Positions 41,801 to 43,161 of a stretch of 64,000 bases of DNA are shown here, in pieces (within the stretch, counting starts at the first letter, position 1; each line of letters opens with the position of its first letter). The position numbers were made by a program, and so were the translations under genes. Origin of the DNA: Mytilisepta virgata (Eukaryota > Mollusca > Bivalvia > Mytilida > Mytilidae); the NCBI GenBank assembly GCA_028015205.1, contig CM051517.1, positions 60,201,455 through 60,265,454 on the forward strand, written 5' to 3'. Below the pieces are notes generated by a model. The model worked only from the letters and a program-made list of their open reading frames with translations. It ran no database searches and was not told the DNA's origin.

Positions 41801-43161
41801 TACAGGAATAGAACGCTTTTCATGAATATTTACAGTAATAAATGTCTCAGTCAGCGATGCGCTTTTTACATGAGAAAAATGAATTAATTTTAAGTTAGAT
41901 TAATTCTTTGCATGAAATGTAATCATCACAATATTAGGGTCTTGTGACGGTCATATGCGACATATTTGCCAGGTCTGAGTGACATATTACCCTCCGCTTC
42001 GGGTCGGGTAAAATGTTACTCAGACCTAGAAAATATGTCGCATATAGCCGTCACAAGACCCTAATATTATGTAAATACAAAGCTACAAAATAGTCTTAAA
42101 TAAAATACTCTTCCAATGCGACAGGATATGTTTACCCTTTTGGAGCAACTGGTATCACTCCAGGTTTTTAGTTGAGTTAGTATTGCCAAAGCTTTAGTTT
42201 TGAGTGTTCTTTGTGCGTATGTCTCCCTCTTTGTCTGTTTATTTGCCAGTGTGTTCCTTTTTGGTTTGTCTCGTTCGGGTATTGTCCTTTGGATCATAAT
42301 TTCAGATTTTCTTTCAGGCATTGTATCTTCTACACTTGATTTTCAACATTTTTTCATGATTCTTGGTTTACTTAGTTATCAGAGAATAACACGTCTTTCT
42401 TTCTATCGATATTAATTTACAACATGAAGTGATGCATTTAAATTCTATCTTCAAAATACGACCCTGCCCTTTGATCTTGAAGATGATGACTTTTGAATTA
42501 TTGATTATACGACTAAATGTGTAAGTTTTAACTGTTTAAATGTTCATATCATATCAATTAATCTATAGTGTGGCATTTGATCGTCGGCTTATTTCAAAGG
42601 TCATCATAAGTACACCAAATATACTTATTAACTACACTTTTTTAAAGAGAAAATACACAAGATTTGTTTCAATGCACACTCATATTCCAGACGAAACAAT
42701 GTAGATATGTACGTAAGGTAAACGGGGGGGGGGGGGGGGGGGGGGGTAAACGCGTCCGGAGGTGACTTTAGTTTTGGCTCTATAACATTTTAAATTTTGA
42801 TTCGAGAAATAAACTGGTTAATTCAACTACATGTATTTTTGTTAAAAAACATATGAAAGACAACGTACCTGTTGCTCCTTGAACAACCTTTCGCAATCCA
42901 GCTGTAAATGCTGTTGAGTTCCATGGTTTTGGAACAAAATCCTCCGAGTCACCAACTACCGCTAAAACAAGTCCTGGTGTTTTAAGGGACAGATATTTTT
43001 TATATATAAAGTCAACGTCATGTATTTCAATGGCATTATCTCCATATAGGCATTTTTCTGGAATATTAGGGTCATCTTGTTTTTGTTTGCCTCTCTTATC
43101 TTTGCAGGTCTTTTCAGTTGATTTGATTAAAACAGATTCCTCAATATGACAAATTGAATTC
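2656..43161 (-). CDS. TRPM-like (melastatin) cation channel gene, whole visible span, 23 exons
   Basis: This gene-level entry covers the exons listed separately. Exons were joined by hand using minus-strand splice sites and exact phase continuity; about 1,070 codons are covered. What is seen: an N-terminal SLOG/LSDAT region with KGSGKAAD, melastatin motifs such as ENGV-like QNGVSF and DLLAWALL, then S1-S4, FGPKII after S4, a pore with PYWQIYGEL, S6 ending LLLVNLIIALF, and a TRP-helix region. This order is diagnostic of TRPM channels, which sit in membranes as tetramers and conduct cations. No alpha-kinase (TRPM6/7) or NUDT9-H (TRPM2) domain appears before the stop at 2656. The start codon and first exon were not found. 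Which TRPM subfamily it belongs to is uncertain; the pore filter resembles the TRPM1/3/6/7 group. Confidence 0.9.
2831..3954 (-). other. Intron 22 of the TRPM-like gene
   Basis: AT-rich intron bounded by GTAAGT at the exon 22 side and a TTTCAATGTAG acceptor. Open frames at 3109-3357 and 3472-3777 have no family resemblance and no compatible splice phase. Nothing else was recognised. Confidence 0.6.
3955..4123 (-). CDS. TRPM-like exon 22: pore loop end and S6
   Basis: The exon follows acceptor CTTGAAATAG and ends at a strong donor, AC|GTAAGT. It encodes the outer pore loop (GENNEENMTCTF...NPNLDRC, two cysteines, possible N-glycosylation at NRT) and S6 (YDWVLMLIAAIYMLITNLLL, then VNLIIALF). 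Two cysteines in this loop and the LLLVNLLIAMF-type S6 end are shared across TRPM channels. Entry in phase 1 and exit in phase 2 match both neighbours exactly. Confidence 0.92.
4497..4689 (-). CDS. TRPM-like exon 21: S5, pore helix and selectivity filter
   Basis: The exon starts in phase 0 with LIELLKFSWILIIFILCAGV (S5) and continues with HGNMFPYHSNMW, then the pore helix and filter KIFSLPYWQIYGELSLDEL. TRPM1/3/6/7 have a very similar PYWxIYGE, whose glutamate is tied to divalent-cation permeation in TRPM6/7. Keeping YGE here suggests a divalent-permeable channel (inference). The donor is AAAAG|GTATTT, phase 1. Confidence 0.93.
6216..6290. repeat. Half-copy of a foldback element
   Basis: TAAGGGTCTGGTGACGGTTATATGCGA and CCAGGTCTGAGTGACATAT match the left arm of the complete palindrome at 41930-42068 with few changes. 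The right arm is absent, so this is a truncated copy. Confidence 0.6.
7871..7925. repeat. Short foldback hairpin with CG-rich loop
   Basis: CGTTAGACGAATAAA at the left pairs with TTTATTTGTCTAACG at the right, with a loop of TTACGCTTCGCGTTC. The CTTCG-bearing loop resembles the loop of the larger palindrome at 41930-42068. Confidence 0.6.
8029..8390. repeat. Array of TATAAGATATCTTATA palindromes
   Basis: At least a dozen imperfect copies of the palindrome TATAAGATATCTTATA occur over 360 bases, with drifted spacers of mostly A and T. Each unit is self-complementary around GATATC. The array lies inside the intron between S4 and S5. Confidence 0.85.
8922..9194 (-). CDS. TRPM-like exon 20: S3, S4 and S4-S5 linker
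   Basis: The exon opens in phase 0 after acceptor TATTTTTTGCAG with KTLTQQYVRPNVHEVLF, then S3 (FWNISTILSYVIVWIAIFMR), S4 (LYSLGLFMFAMRFFQFMLIS) and KYFGPKIIMILKM, ending at donor ATG|GTAGGT in phase 0. The FGPKIIM motif after S4 is characteristic of TRPM channels. In S3 the NxxD pair that helps bind calcium in TRPM2/4/5/8 reads NIST, so the aspartate is absent. Confidence 0.93.
9195..10518 (-). other. Intron 19 of the TRPM-like gene
   Basis: The intron carries a SINE in the same orientation as the gene (9539-9793) with a C-run at its 5' side (9794-9811). No additional exon is needed: exon 19 ends in phase 0 and exon 20 begins in phase 0. The open frame at 10239-10421 was not needed and has no recognised motif. 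Confidence 0.6.
9539..9793 (-). mobile_element. tRNA-derived SINE, minus strand
   Basis: Read on the minus strand it begins with a tRNA-like head (GGTGGCCGGGTAGTCTGGG) and a B box (GAGTTCGAATCCCACC). It then has a conserved body (TTTTCCTACCGAAGGTCGGT, CTCCGGGTACTCCCGCTTCC) and ends GAAAACGGCGTTAAACCCC. The same body occurs at 16764-17024 and 62012-62272. From memory this resembles SINE families widespread in bivalves. Confidence 0.88.
10519..10665 (-). CDS. TRPM-like exon 19: end of S1, S1-S2 loop and S2
   Basis: The exon is 49 codons in phase 0-0, from acceptor TTTTTGTTAG to donor CGG|GTAAAA. It encodes the rest of S1 (VCAFLAIVGFSAVIM), a short extracellular loop (TELRTISSYQDIYV) and S2 (TEWLLYVWLAADVFEELCVR). 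EWLLYVW followed by EE at the end of S2 is typical of TRPM. The glutamine three residues after the second glutamate in TRPM2/4/5/8 is a valine here. Confidence 0.9.
10666..11955 (-). other. Intron 18 with retroelement insertion
   Basis: Most of the right half is occupied by a retroelement fragment (about 11120-11735) in the same orientation as the gene. The left half (10680-11110) is plain AT-rich DNA with nothing recognised. Confidence 0.6.
11120..11735 (-). mobile_element. Penelope-like retroelement 3' fragment (subfamily A), minus strand
   Basis: On the minus strand an 85-codon frame (11452-11709) carries KLYDKRDEINFPIVNCPFLS, NIPASPAYGVYVSQLIRFSG and KLLNRGFIRDKL, the C-terminal part of the reverse transcriptase seen at 18870-19265 and 26947-28815. 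It is followed by a frame-shifted tail and the subfamily A 3' end. The catalytic IDD part is missing, so the fragment is dead. Assignment to the Penelope class is from memory. Confidence 0.75.
11956..12033 (-). CDS. TRPM-like exon 18: pre-S1 and start of S1
   Basis: This 26-codon exon runs from acceptor TTTTATTTCAG to donor TAT|GTAAGA, phase 0-0. It encodes DAFRFNGYKSMLKAWTSP then LMVFVIHY, the start of S1. TRPM channels have a similar W-x-(A/C)P-x-V-x-F segment just before and into S1. Frame fixes the upstream splice: only a phase 0 end of exon 17 avoids an immediate stop. Confidence 0.87.
12034..12751 (-). other. Intron 17 with retroelement tail fragment; GC donor
   Basis: The intron begins with GCAGGT rather than GT if frame is to be kept. 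Within it, 12395-12550 is an inverted subfamily A retroelement tail (ends CTCCTATAAAACCAGGAG). The rest is AT-rich with nothing recognised. Confidence 0.55.
12395..12550 (-). repeat. Retroelement 3'-tail fragment (subfamily A), minus strand
   Basis: On the plus strand AAACCCGGGAAGATAAATCA and CACAACAAATAAACACTGCA mirror the tail sequence of the element at 11120-11735 closely. No coding part is present. Confidence 0.65.
12752..13019 (-). CDS. TRPM-like exon 17: melastatin region close to S1
   Basis: The exon enters in phase 2 after acceptor TTTAATATGCAG and encodes LFEQRVLSMQNSLYEDNPDD, then a region with SPVTCAYENNMLDVIGHPCV and QRLLDRIWYNETW. TRPM proteins have a matching segment with CQ-xLLxxIWxG before S1. 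To join exon 18 in frame it must end at ATACAG|GCAGGT (a GC donor). The nearby GT donor (GGCAG|GTTTTC) would give a stop in exon 18. Length 268 fits the phases exactly. Confidence 0.87.
13020..13399 (-). other. Intron 16
   Basis: A 380-base AT-rich intron between GTAAGA and TTTAATATGCAG. No repeat or extra exon recognised. Confidence 0.6.
13400..13499 (-). CDS. TRPM-like exon 16: melastatin region
   Basis: The exon lies between acceptor GTGTTTGTAG and donor CTAA|GTAAG, phases 1 to 2. It encodes TAIMASSLLKNMADCVEPTK and DKKLYGELMEHS. TRPM channels have an equivalent helical pair just after the DLFLWAVL motif (ALxASKLLKxLA...). The frame joins both neighbours without a stop. Confidence 0.87.
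13500..14817 (-). other. Intron 15
   Basis: About 1.3 kb of AT-rich intron between GTATGT and the exon 16 acceptor. The open frame at 14431-14661 has no domain resemblance and no fitting splice sites. Nothing else was recognised. Confidence 0.55.
14818..14910 (-). CDS. TRPM-like exon 15: DLLAWALL motif
   Basis: A 93-nt exon between acceptor TTCTTTATAG and donor TTC|GTATGT, phase 1-1. It encodes ENVFHDLLAWALLGHRVEM then ARVFWARCDNQL. This is one of the most conserved TRPM motifs (DLFLWAVLxNRxEMAxFFW). It closes the melastatin homology region. Confidence 0.92.
15420..15625 (+). repeat. Retroelement 3'-tail fragment (subfamily B)
   Basis: TTTGGTGGGGTCCATGATGT, the TTGTTCTGTGGAGTTTGT segment and CCCCTCCTTCGAATATCCCT recur at 37740-37900 and 48130-48300, where they follow reverse-transcriptase remnants. 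Only the tail is present here. Confidence 0.7.
16764..17024 (+). mobile_element. Complete tRNA-derived SINE with 11-bp target-site duplication
   Basis: The head begins GGGGGCCTCGGTGGCCGAGT (A-box-like) and has a B box, GAGTTCGAATC. The body reads GCCAATTTTCCTACCGACAG, GTCCGGGTACTCCGGCTTCC and GAAAACGGCGTAAAACCCCC, and the 3' end is (AAAC)n. ACGAACAGTTG occurs directly on both sides (16753-16763 and 17025-17035), which fixes the boundaries. It is not a functional tRNA gene. Confidence 0.92.
17347..17390. repeat. Small inverted repeat
   Basis: ATTAATCGTTCTCTAAC is followed after a few bases by AAGAACGATTAAAT, forming a hairpin. A related arm, GTTAATCGTTTTCTAAC, recurs near 17652. This may be the edge of a degenerate inverted-repeat element spanning 17347-17770. 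Confidence 0.4.
18374..18584 (-). CDS. TRPM-like exon 14: melastatin region, cysteine-rich segment
   Basis: The exon runs from acceptor TTAATTTTGCAG to donor AAAAG|GTATCT, phase 0 to 1 (211 nt). It encodes STCSETCMKLWNLGGLTFV, FECTQPDCNGFRQNKVLDGE, then TAVRMAGRHMCQNLLNYAKG. It sits between the LELLLLEAIV and DLLAWALL motifs, where TRPM proteins vary in length. The six cysteines here and three more in exon 13 form an unusual cysteine-rich insert. Confidence 0.82.
18585..19968 (-). other. Intron 13 with an opposite-strand retroelement
   Basis: A retroelement fragment fills 18868-19575 on the plus strand. The remaining ends are AT-rich with nothing recognised. Confidence 0.6.
18868..19575 (+). 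mobile_element. Penelope-like retroelement fragment (subfamily A)
   Basis: The frame begins inside the palm (FRYIDDVFSLNNDKFQDF, with IDD as the likely catalytic aspartates). It continues with YPSELEIEDATDTSKSTSYM, LYDKRGDFDFPIVNFPFLSS and NIPASPAHGVYGSQLIRYSR. It ends prematurely at 19266 and is followed by the subfamily A 3' tail. It is truncated at the 5' side and has no intact ORF. Confidence 0.82.
19969..20028 (-). CDS. TRPM-like exon 13: short cysteine-rich exon
   Basis: A 60-nt exon of phase 0-0, from acceptor TACATTTTAG to the strong donor TTTT|GTAAGT. It encodes TFKCADCDGKDCRNVHSVHF. The splice sites and phase fit exons 12 and 14. Three cysteines in 20 residues add to the run in exon 14. 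It could be skipped without a frameshift. Confidence 0.72.
20029..22795 (-). other. Intron 12, 2.8 kb, begins with GC donor
   Basis: The intron starts GCAAGT at exon 12. It holds a diverged repeat of about 160-190 bp units (20575-20890), a fragment with clustered GTCGTC/GTCGGC triplets (20990-21110) and a short piece of the ATATTAGTATCTTTGGATTG dispersed repeat (22028-22060). No further exon was found. Confidence 0.55.
20575..20890. repeat. Diverged tandem repeat, about two to three units
   Basis: Versions of CCTATAACCATATAT followed by a GTTACT-rich stretch, then GATGCATT and TTGCATTCA, recur around 20605, 20735 and 20865. The short frame at 20354-20689 crosses this repeat and is not a gene. 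Confidence 0.45.
22796..22912 (-). CDS. TRPM-like exon 12: LELLLLEAIV motif
   Basis: A 39-codon phase 0-0 exon with acceptor TTTTTTATTGAAG. It encodes DLELLLLEAIVADREEYVS, AMLQNGVSFNPAYFERLYEQ. It matches the TRPM consensus of an LxxLMxxALVxDRxxFVxLLIENGV segment followed by a short YxRLxxLY. The donor must be GAGCAG|GCAAGT: the downstream reading continues open but no GT site nearby keeps phase. GCAAGT is the usual context for GC-AG introns. Confidence 0.9.
23525..23945. repeat. Palindromic repeat cluster (AGAACAGCTCTGGTCAAG type)
   Basis: Direct and inverted versions of GAACAGCTCTGGTCAAGA, GAGCAGTCATGGTCCACGAC and GAGCTGTTCTAGACCAGGAC alternate across 400 bases, with a spacer at about 23745-23830. 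The two flanks are roughly reverse complements, so this may be a foldback element. Sequence words (GTTCTAGA, ATGACAG) overlap those of the arrays at 54.1 and 56.4 kb. Confidence 0.6.
24090..24420 (-). mobile_element. SINE of the CCACTGGACGTTAAAC class, minus strand
   Basis: On the minus strand there is a B-box-like GGTTCGATCCACGTG near 24370 and the 3' end CCACTGGACGTTAAACAATA near 24100. The neighbouring copy at 24580-24896 has the same two marks, so the two form an inverted pair. Confidence 0.7.
24580..24896 (+). mobile_element. tRNA-derived SINE with 12-bp target-site duplication
   Basis: The B box reads GGGTTCGATCCCCGG. The body ends CTCGTCCTGATATGCACCTG, GCCACTGGACGTTAAAC and a CATCCATC-rich tail. 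CATAATGCATTT flanks it on both sides (24568-24579 and 24897-24908), fixing the ends. No clear A box is visible, so the head is probably 5'-truncated. The open frame across it is a by-product. Confidence 0.88.
25123..25247 (-). CDS. TRPM-like exon 11: start of the melastatin region
   Basis: The exon runs from acceptor AACATTTCCAG to donor AAAAG|GTATGA, phase 1 to 0. It encodes DGSLMEKYQWFLEPGSLSLY, FFIAYQYIQEKIYHEHPEKR. It lies where TRPM proteins begin the helical melastatin repeats after the SLOG region. It joins in frame to either copy of the duplicated exon. Confidence 0.82.
25248..26431 (-). other. Intron 10, includes the left part of the first duplication unit
   Basis: From 25966 the sequence is repeated at 27393 (see the tandem duplication entry). 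25248-25965 is AT-rich with nothing recognised. Confidence 0.6.
26432..26515 (-). CDS. TRPM-like exon 10: duplicated acidic exon, copy 1
   Basis: An 84-nt exon from acceptor TTCATTTTAG to donor TTTG|GTAACT, phase 1-1. It encodes DPMNYDEEDEKNDKGETITC then SVVNYERF. It is acidic and follows the proline-rich linker. It differs from copy 2 in two residues: S against N and Y against N (SVVNYERF against NVVNNERF). Because it is symmetric, one copy, both or neither can be spliced without frameshift. Confidence 0.8.
26640..26700 (-). repeat. SINE 3'-tail fragment
   Basis: GTGTAACGTCCAGTGGCAAA and GTCGAGAACCAGTTC on the plus strand match the inverted 3' domain of the SINEs at 24.1 and 24.6 kb. The fragment is repeated at about 28065-28125 by the tandem duplication. 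Similar fragments occur near 30955 and 35635. Confidence 0.6.
26848..27392 (+). mobile_element. Penelope-like retroelement fragment in unit 1 (cut by the duplication join)
   Basis: The open frame at 26947-27390 carries LVFLIDNMFVDFFSNNHHF, CDLLADLFLYSYEAVFIQEL, CIDDVLSLNNYKFQDFLHLI, LEIKDTTDTSKSASYLDLFL and DFPIVNFPFLSSNIPASPAY. It is part of the fingers/palm with IDD aspartates. The frame ends at the duplication junction, so the 3' part is missing. Confidence 0.82.
27393..28819. repeat. Tandem duplication, unit 2 (about 1.43 kb)
   Basis: This is the second unit, offset by about 1,425-1,427 bases from unit 1. At its right end the retroelement continues into its natural 3' sequence (CTCAGCTTATGCGATATTCA). 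Unit 1 lacks this, so unit 2 keeps the original right junction. Confidence 0.95.
27857..27940 (-). CDS. TRPM-like exon 9: duplicated acidic exon, copy 2
   Basis: An 84-nt phase 1-1 exon with the same splice sites as copy 1 (TTCATTTTAG acceptor, TTTG|GTAACT donor). It encodes DPMNYDEEDEKNDKGETITC then NVVNNERF. It lies nearer the 5' end of the gene. Joined in series, exons 8, 9, 10 and 11 stay in frame and would produce a tandemly repeated 28-residue acidic segment. Confidence 0.8.
27941..29387 (-). other. Intron 8
   Basis: The intron is almost fully occupied by the rest of duplication unit 2 and the retroelement tail. 29286-29387 is AT-rich. Confidence 0.6.
28274..29285 (+). mobile_element. 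Penelope-like retroelement fragment in unit 2 with 3' tail
   Basis: The frame at 28372-28815 is nearly identical to the unit 1 frame (FIDDVLSLNNYKF in place of CIDDVLSLNNYKF). It runs past the duplication edge into SQLM-RYSN-like remnants, a GFYQG-like region with frameshifts and the subfamily A tail ending near 29285. A 5'-proximal remnant at 28274-28370 reads RYSEGEITDM-like in broken frames. It is inactive. Confidence 0.82.
29388..29453 (-). CDS. TRPM-like exon 8: proline-rich linker exon
   Basis: A 66-nt exon from acceptor TTTTTTCAG to donor CCAG|GTATGT, phase 1-1. It encodes KTEVMPSYPPPVPTSP then SSTQSP. A second frame is also open across it, but only this one joins exon 7 (phase 1 end) and the acidic exons. 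Its composition resembles exon 4, suggesting a disordered linker between the SLOG and melastatin regions. Confidence 0.75.
29454..32753 (-). other. Intron 7, 3.3 kb
   Basis: It contains a SINE or MITE (29700-30010), a CAATAATAATAATAAACCG-type microsatellite near 30240-30270, a SINE-tail fragment near 30950 and otherwise AT-rich DNA. The frame at 30355-30609 has no motif or splice support. Confidence 0.55.
29700..30010 (+). mobile_element. Short interspersed element sharing the CCACTGGACGTTA 3' domain
   Basis: The body is GC-richer than its surroundings (GGCCGCGGACCACGGAGGGT). The end, GTTCTCGTCCTGAAGAAGCA then TTGCCACTGGACGTTAGGCA and (CAAT)n, is the same as in the SINE at 24580-24896. The head differs and shows no clear B box, so it is a different family with a shared tail. 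Confidence 0.7.
32754..32856 (-). CDS. TRPM-like exon 7: end of the SLOG region
   Basis: The exon runs from acceptor TTTTTAAACAAG to donor AAAA|GTAAAA, phase 0 to 1 (103 nt). It encodes VTVYDIDCHDGPKMEESVVE, AIIKGWSMKHANKK. TRPM proteins have the same pattern at this point (L-x-T-V-F-x-L/M then D-I/L-D-xAIL-xALLKG). The donor is weak but the only phase match. Confidence 0.88.
32857..33238 (-). other. Intron 6
   Basis: 382 bases, AT-rich, between GTAACG and the exon 7 acceptor. Nothing recognised. Confidence 0.6.
33239..33356 (-). CDS. TRPM-like exon 6: SLOG region
   Basis: The exon lies between acceptor ATTCTTTCAG and donor CTG|GTAACG, phase 2 to 0 (118 nt). It encodes SEKDKYLRNNSSLLLGICF and FEDTLEDLCRTMGKIEEFSY. 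It sits between the GSG motif exon and the VTVYDID exon as expected from TRPM order. Conservation is lower here than in the neighbours. Confidence 0.82.
33649..33811 (-). CDS. TRPM-like exon 5: SLOG/LSDAT nucleotide-fold core
   Basis: The exon runs from acceptor TTTATTTTGTAG to donor GACAG|GTATAA, phase 1 to 2. It encodes EPYLTMNVPVLLIVVEGDLR, TIHQVKSALNNNIPVLII, KGSGKAADLIADYLKD. TRPM channels have VPVV-x-(L/V)-(I/V)VEGGPN, then PVPVVVCDGSGRASD-(I/L)LA. Here the glycine pair after VVE is GD, and CDGSG is IKGSG. This fixed frame determines the phase of the exons on either side. Confidence 0.95.
33812..34187 (-). other. Intron 4
   Basis: 376 bases, AT-rich, nothing recognised beyond its splice sites. 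Confidence 0.6.
34188..34247 (-). CDS. TRPM-like exon 4: proline/threonine-rich cassette
   Basis: A 60-nt phase 1-1 exon between acceptor CTTTTTTTCAG and donor TACAG|GTATTT. It encodes NQTPPVASPPSTDRPGTST. The frame is forced by exon 5, which needs two leading bases. It interrupts the SLOG region where other TRPMs have a conserved H-x-HF-(I/L)-x-x-DDG-like segment. It may be an alternatively used cassette. Confidence 0.72.
35900..37060. repeat. Diverged repeat with units of about 150-250 bp
   Basis: Phrases such as CAGGTCATCGGACACA, GACCATCTAA(T/G)GGCCA, TTGCTGCCA and GATTTTTAAATGAATTTTC recur in order around 35935-36060, 36100-36170, 36780-36960 and 36990-37070. The units have drifted and are interrupted, so the exact period is uncertain. 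Confidence 0.6.
36639..36710. repeat. 24-bp tandem microarray, three units
   Basis: AATCCTGGTCAACAGGCAAA-CTTT is present three times head to tail (first unit with two changes, last unit decaying into A). Because 24 is a multiple of three it creates a repeated NPGQQxNF frame. I see no gene around it. Confidence 0.75.
37216..37404 (-). repeat. Dispersed repeat R1 (AATAACAATCCAAAGATACT family), minus strand
   Basis: Reads GGCTTCCTATTTCGGTATTT, TTTGGTCGTCCAAATGTTTC and ATATTAGTATATTTGGATTG, the reverse complement of the repeats at 46838-47030 and 47224-47362. Another minus copy is at 50515-50743. Confidence 0.8.
37488..37905 (+). mobile_element. Penelope-like retroelement fragment (subfamily B), internally deleted
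   Basis: LAELFHYSYKADFLDGLLQD (37530-37590) corresponds to LLADLFLYSYEADFLDGLL at 47500. The sequence then jumps directly to the 3' region (AAGTTTTATAGACGTCATCA) and the subfamily B tail ending at CTTGACTTTACTTAC. The palm with the catalytic aspartates is deleted. Confidence 0.78.
38978..39031 (-). CDS. TRPM-like exon 3: glycine/arginine-rich cassette
   Basis: A 54-nt phase 1-1 exon between acceptor TTCTACTGTAG and donor CCCAG|GTTTGT. It encodes TNQHEGGRGRGMEPTSP. It continues in frame into exon 4. Like exon 4 it is low-complexity, inserted in the SLOG region and skippable without frameshift. Moderate confidence, since no family motif supports it. Confidence 0.65.
39032..40249 (-). other. 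Intron 2
   Basis: It contains a C/T-rich tract (39340-39365), and a long palindrome (39893-40033). A missing SLOG exon might hide here, but I could not find one with compatible phases. Confidence 0.5.
39893..40033. repeat. Foldback element (long palindrome)
   Basis: TAGATTATTACATGGCATTT at the left pairs with AAATGCCATGTCATAATCTA at the right, and TATAGGCCCTGGTATCATCC pairs with GGATGATACAAGGGCCGATA. Arms are about 60 bases with a GC-rich centre (CGGACTGAGGGCTCTGCCCG). Confidence 0.88.
40250..40446 (-). CDS. TRPM-like exon 2: SLOG region
   Basis: The exon starts after acceptor CCATGAAACAG, phase 1. It encodes ESWIIYHVYRGLEDGVSSYI, IEEFVENATKENEDKGLCGC, then NSHVTLIGIQPIK. TRPM proteins have GAWI-x-TGG-x-xxGV-x-x-x-V-G and, later, K-(V/I)-x-x-IGIAPW. 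Here TGG is replaced by VYRG. The donor is either AAG|GTTGAT at 40250 (phase 0) or TATA|GTGAAT at 40240 (phase 1). Only the second keeps frame with exon 3. Confidence 0.88.
40833..40927 (+). repeat. Dispersed repeat R1, partial copy
   Basis: AATAACAATCCAAAGATACT and the following ATTAGATATAGTAAATTTAT and GTATACGATGCATTTCAAGG match the left part of the repeat at 46838. It breaks off at CTCTCAT. Confidence 0.8.
41930..42068. repeat. Foldback element (near-perfect palindrome)
   Basis: AATATTAGGGTCTTGTGACG pairs with CGTCACAAGACCCTAATATT, and CATATGCGACATATTTGCCA pairs with CTAGAAAATATGTCGCATAT. Arms are about 60 bases with a CCGCTTCGGGTCGG loop. Half of the same element lies at 6216-6290. Confidence 0.9.
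42110..42330 (+). repeat. Possible retroelement tail, diverged
   Basis: TTTGGAGCAACTGGTATCACTCCAGGTTTT parallels the GGAGCACCTGAGTTCACTCCTGGTTTT tail of subfamily A, followed by a T-rich region with TGTGTTCCTTTTTGGTTTGT. The likeness is partial. Confidence 0.4.
42724..42746. repeat. Poly-G run (23 bases)
   Basis: Uninterrupted G-run about 120 bases 5' (plus strand) of exon 1's edge, intronic. A similar 22-base run lies at 43895-43916. Both could form G-quadruplexes and are prone to length change. Confidence 0.9.
42869..43161 (-). CDS. TRPM-like exon 1 of those visible: N-terminal SLOG region
   Basis: A 293-nt exon from acceptor TTAATTTTGCAG to donor CAACAG|GTACGT, phase 2 to 1. It encodes SICHIEESVLIKSTEKTCKD, then a lysine-rich stretch, YLSLKTPGLVLAVVGDSEDF and VPKPWNSTAFTAGLRKVV. 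TRPM N-termini have W-x-L-x-x-PxLxIxVhGG-x-x-x-F at this point; here the GG is GD. The exon enters mid-codon, so at least one earlier exon exists. None was found. Confidence 0.9.

Larger units (their letters stand above)
40447..42868 (-). other. Intron 1 (of the exons visible)
   Basis: It contains a copy of repeat R1 (40833-40927), a complete foldback element (41930-42068), a possible retroelement tail (42110-42330) and a 23-base G-run (42724-42746). The rest is AT-rich. Confidence 0.55.
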
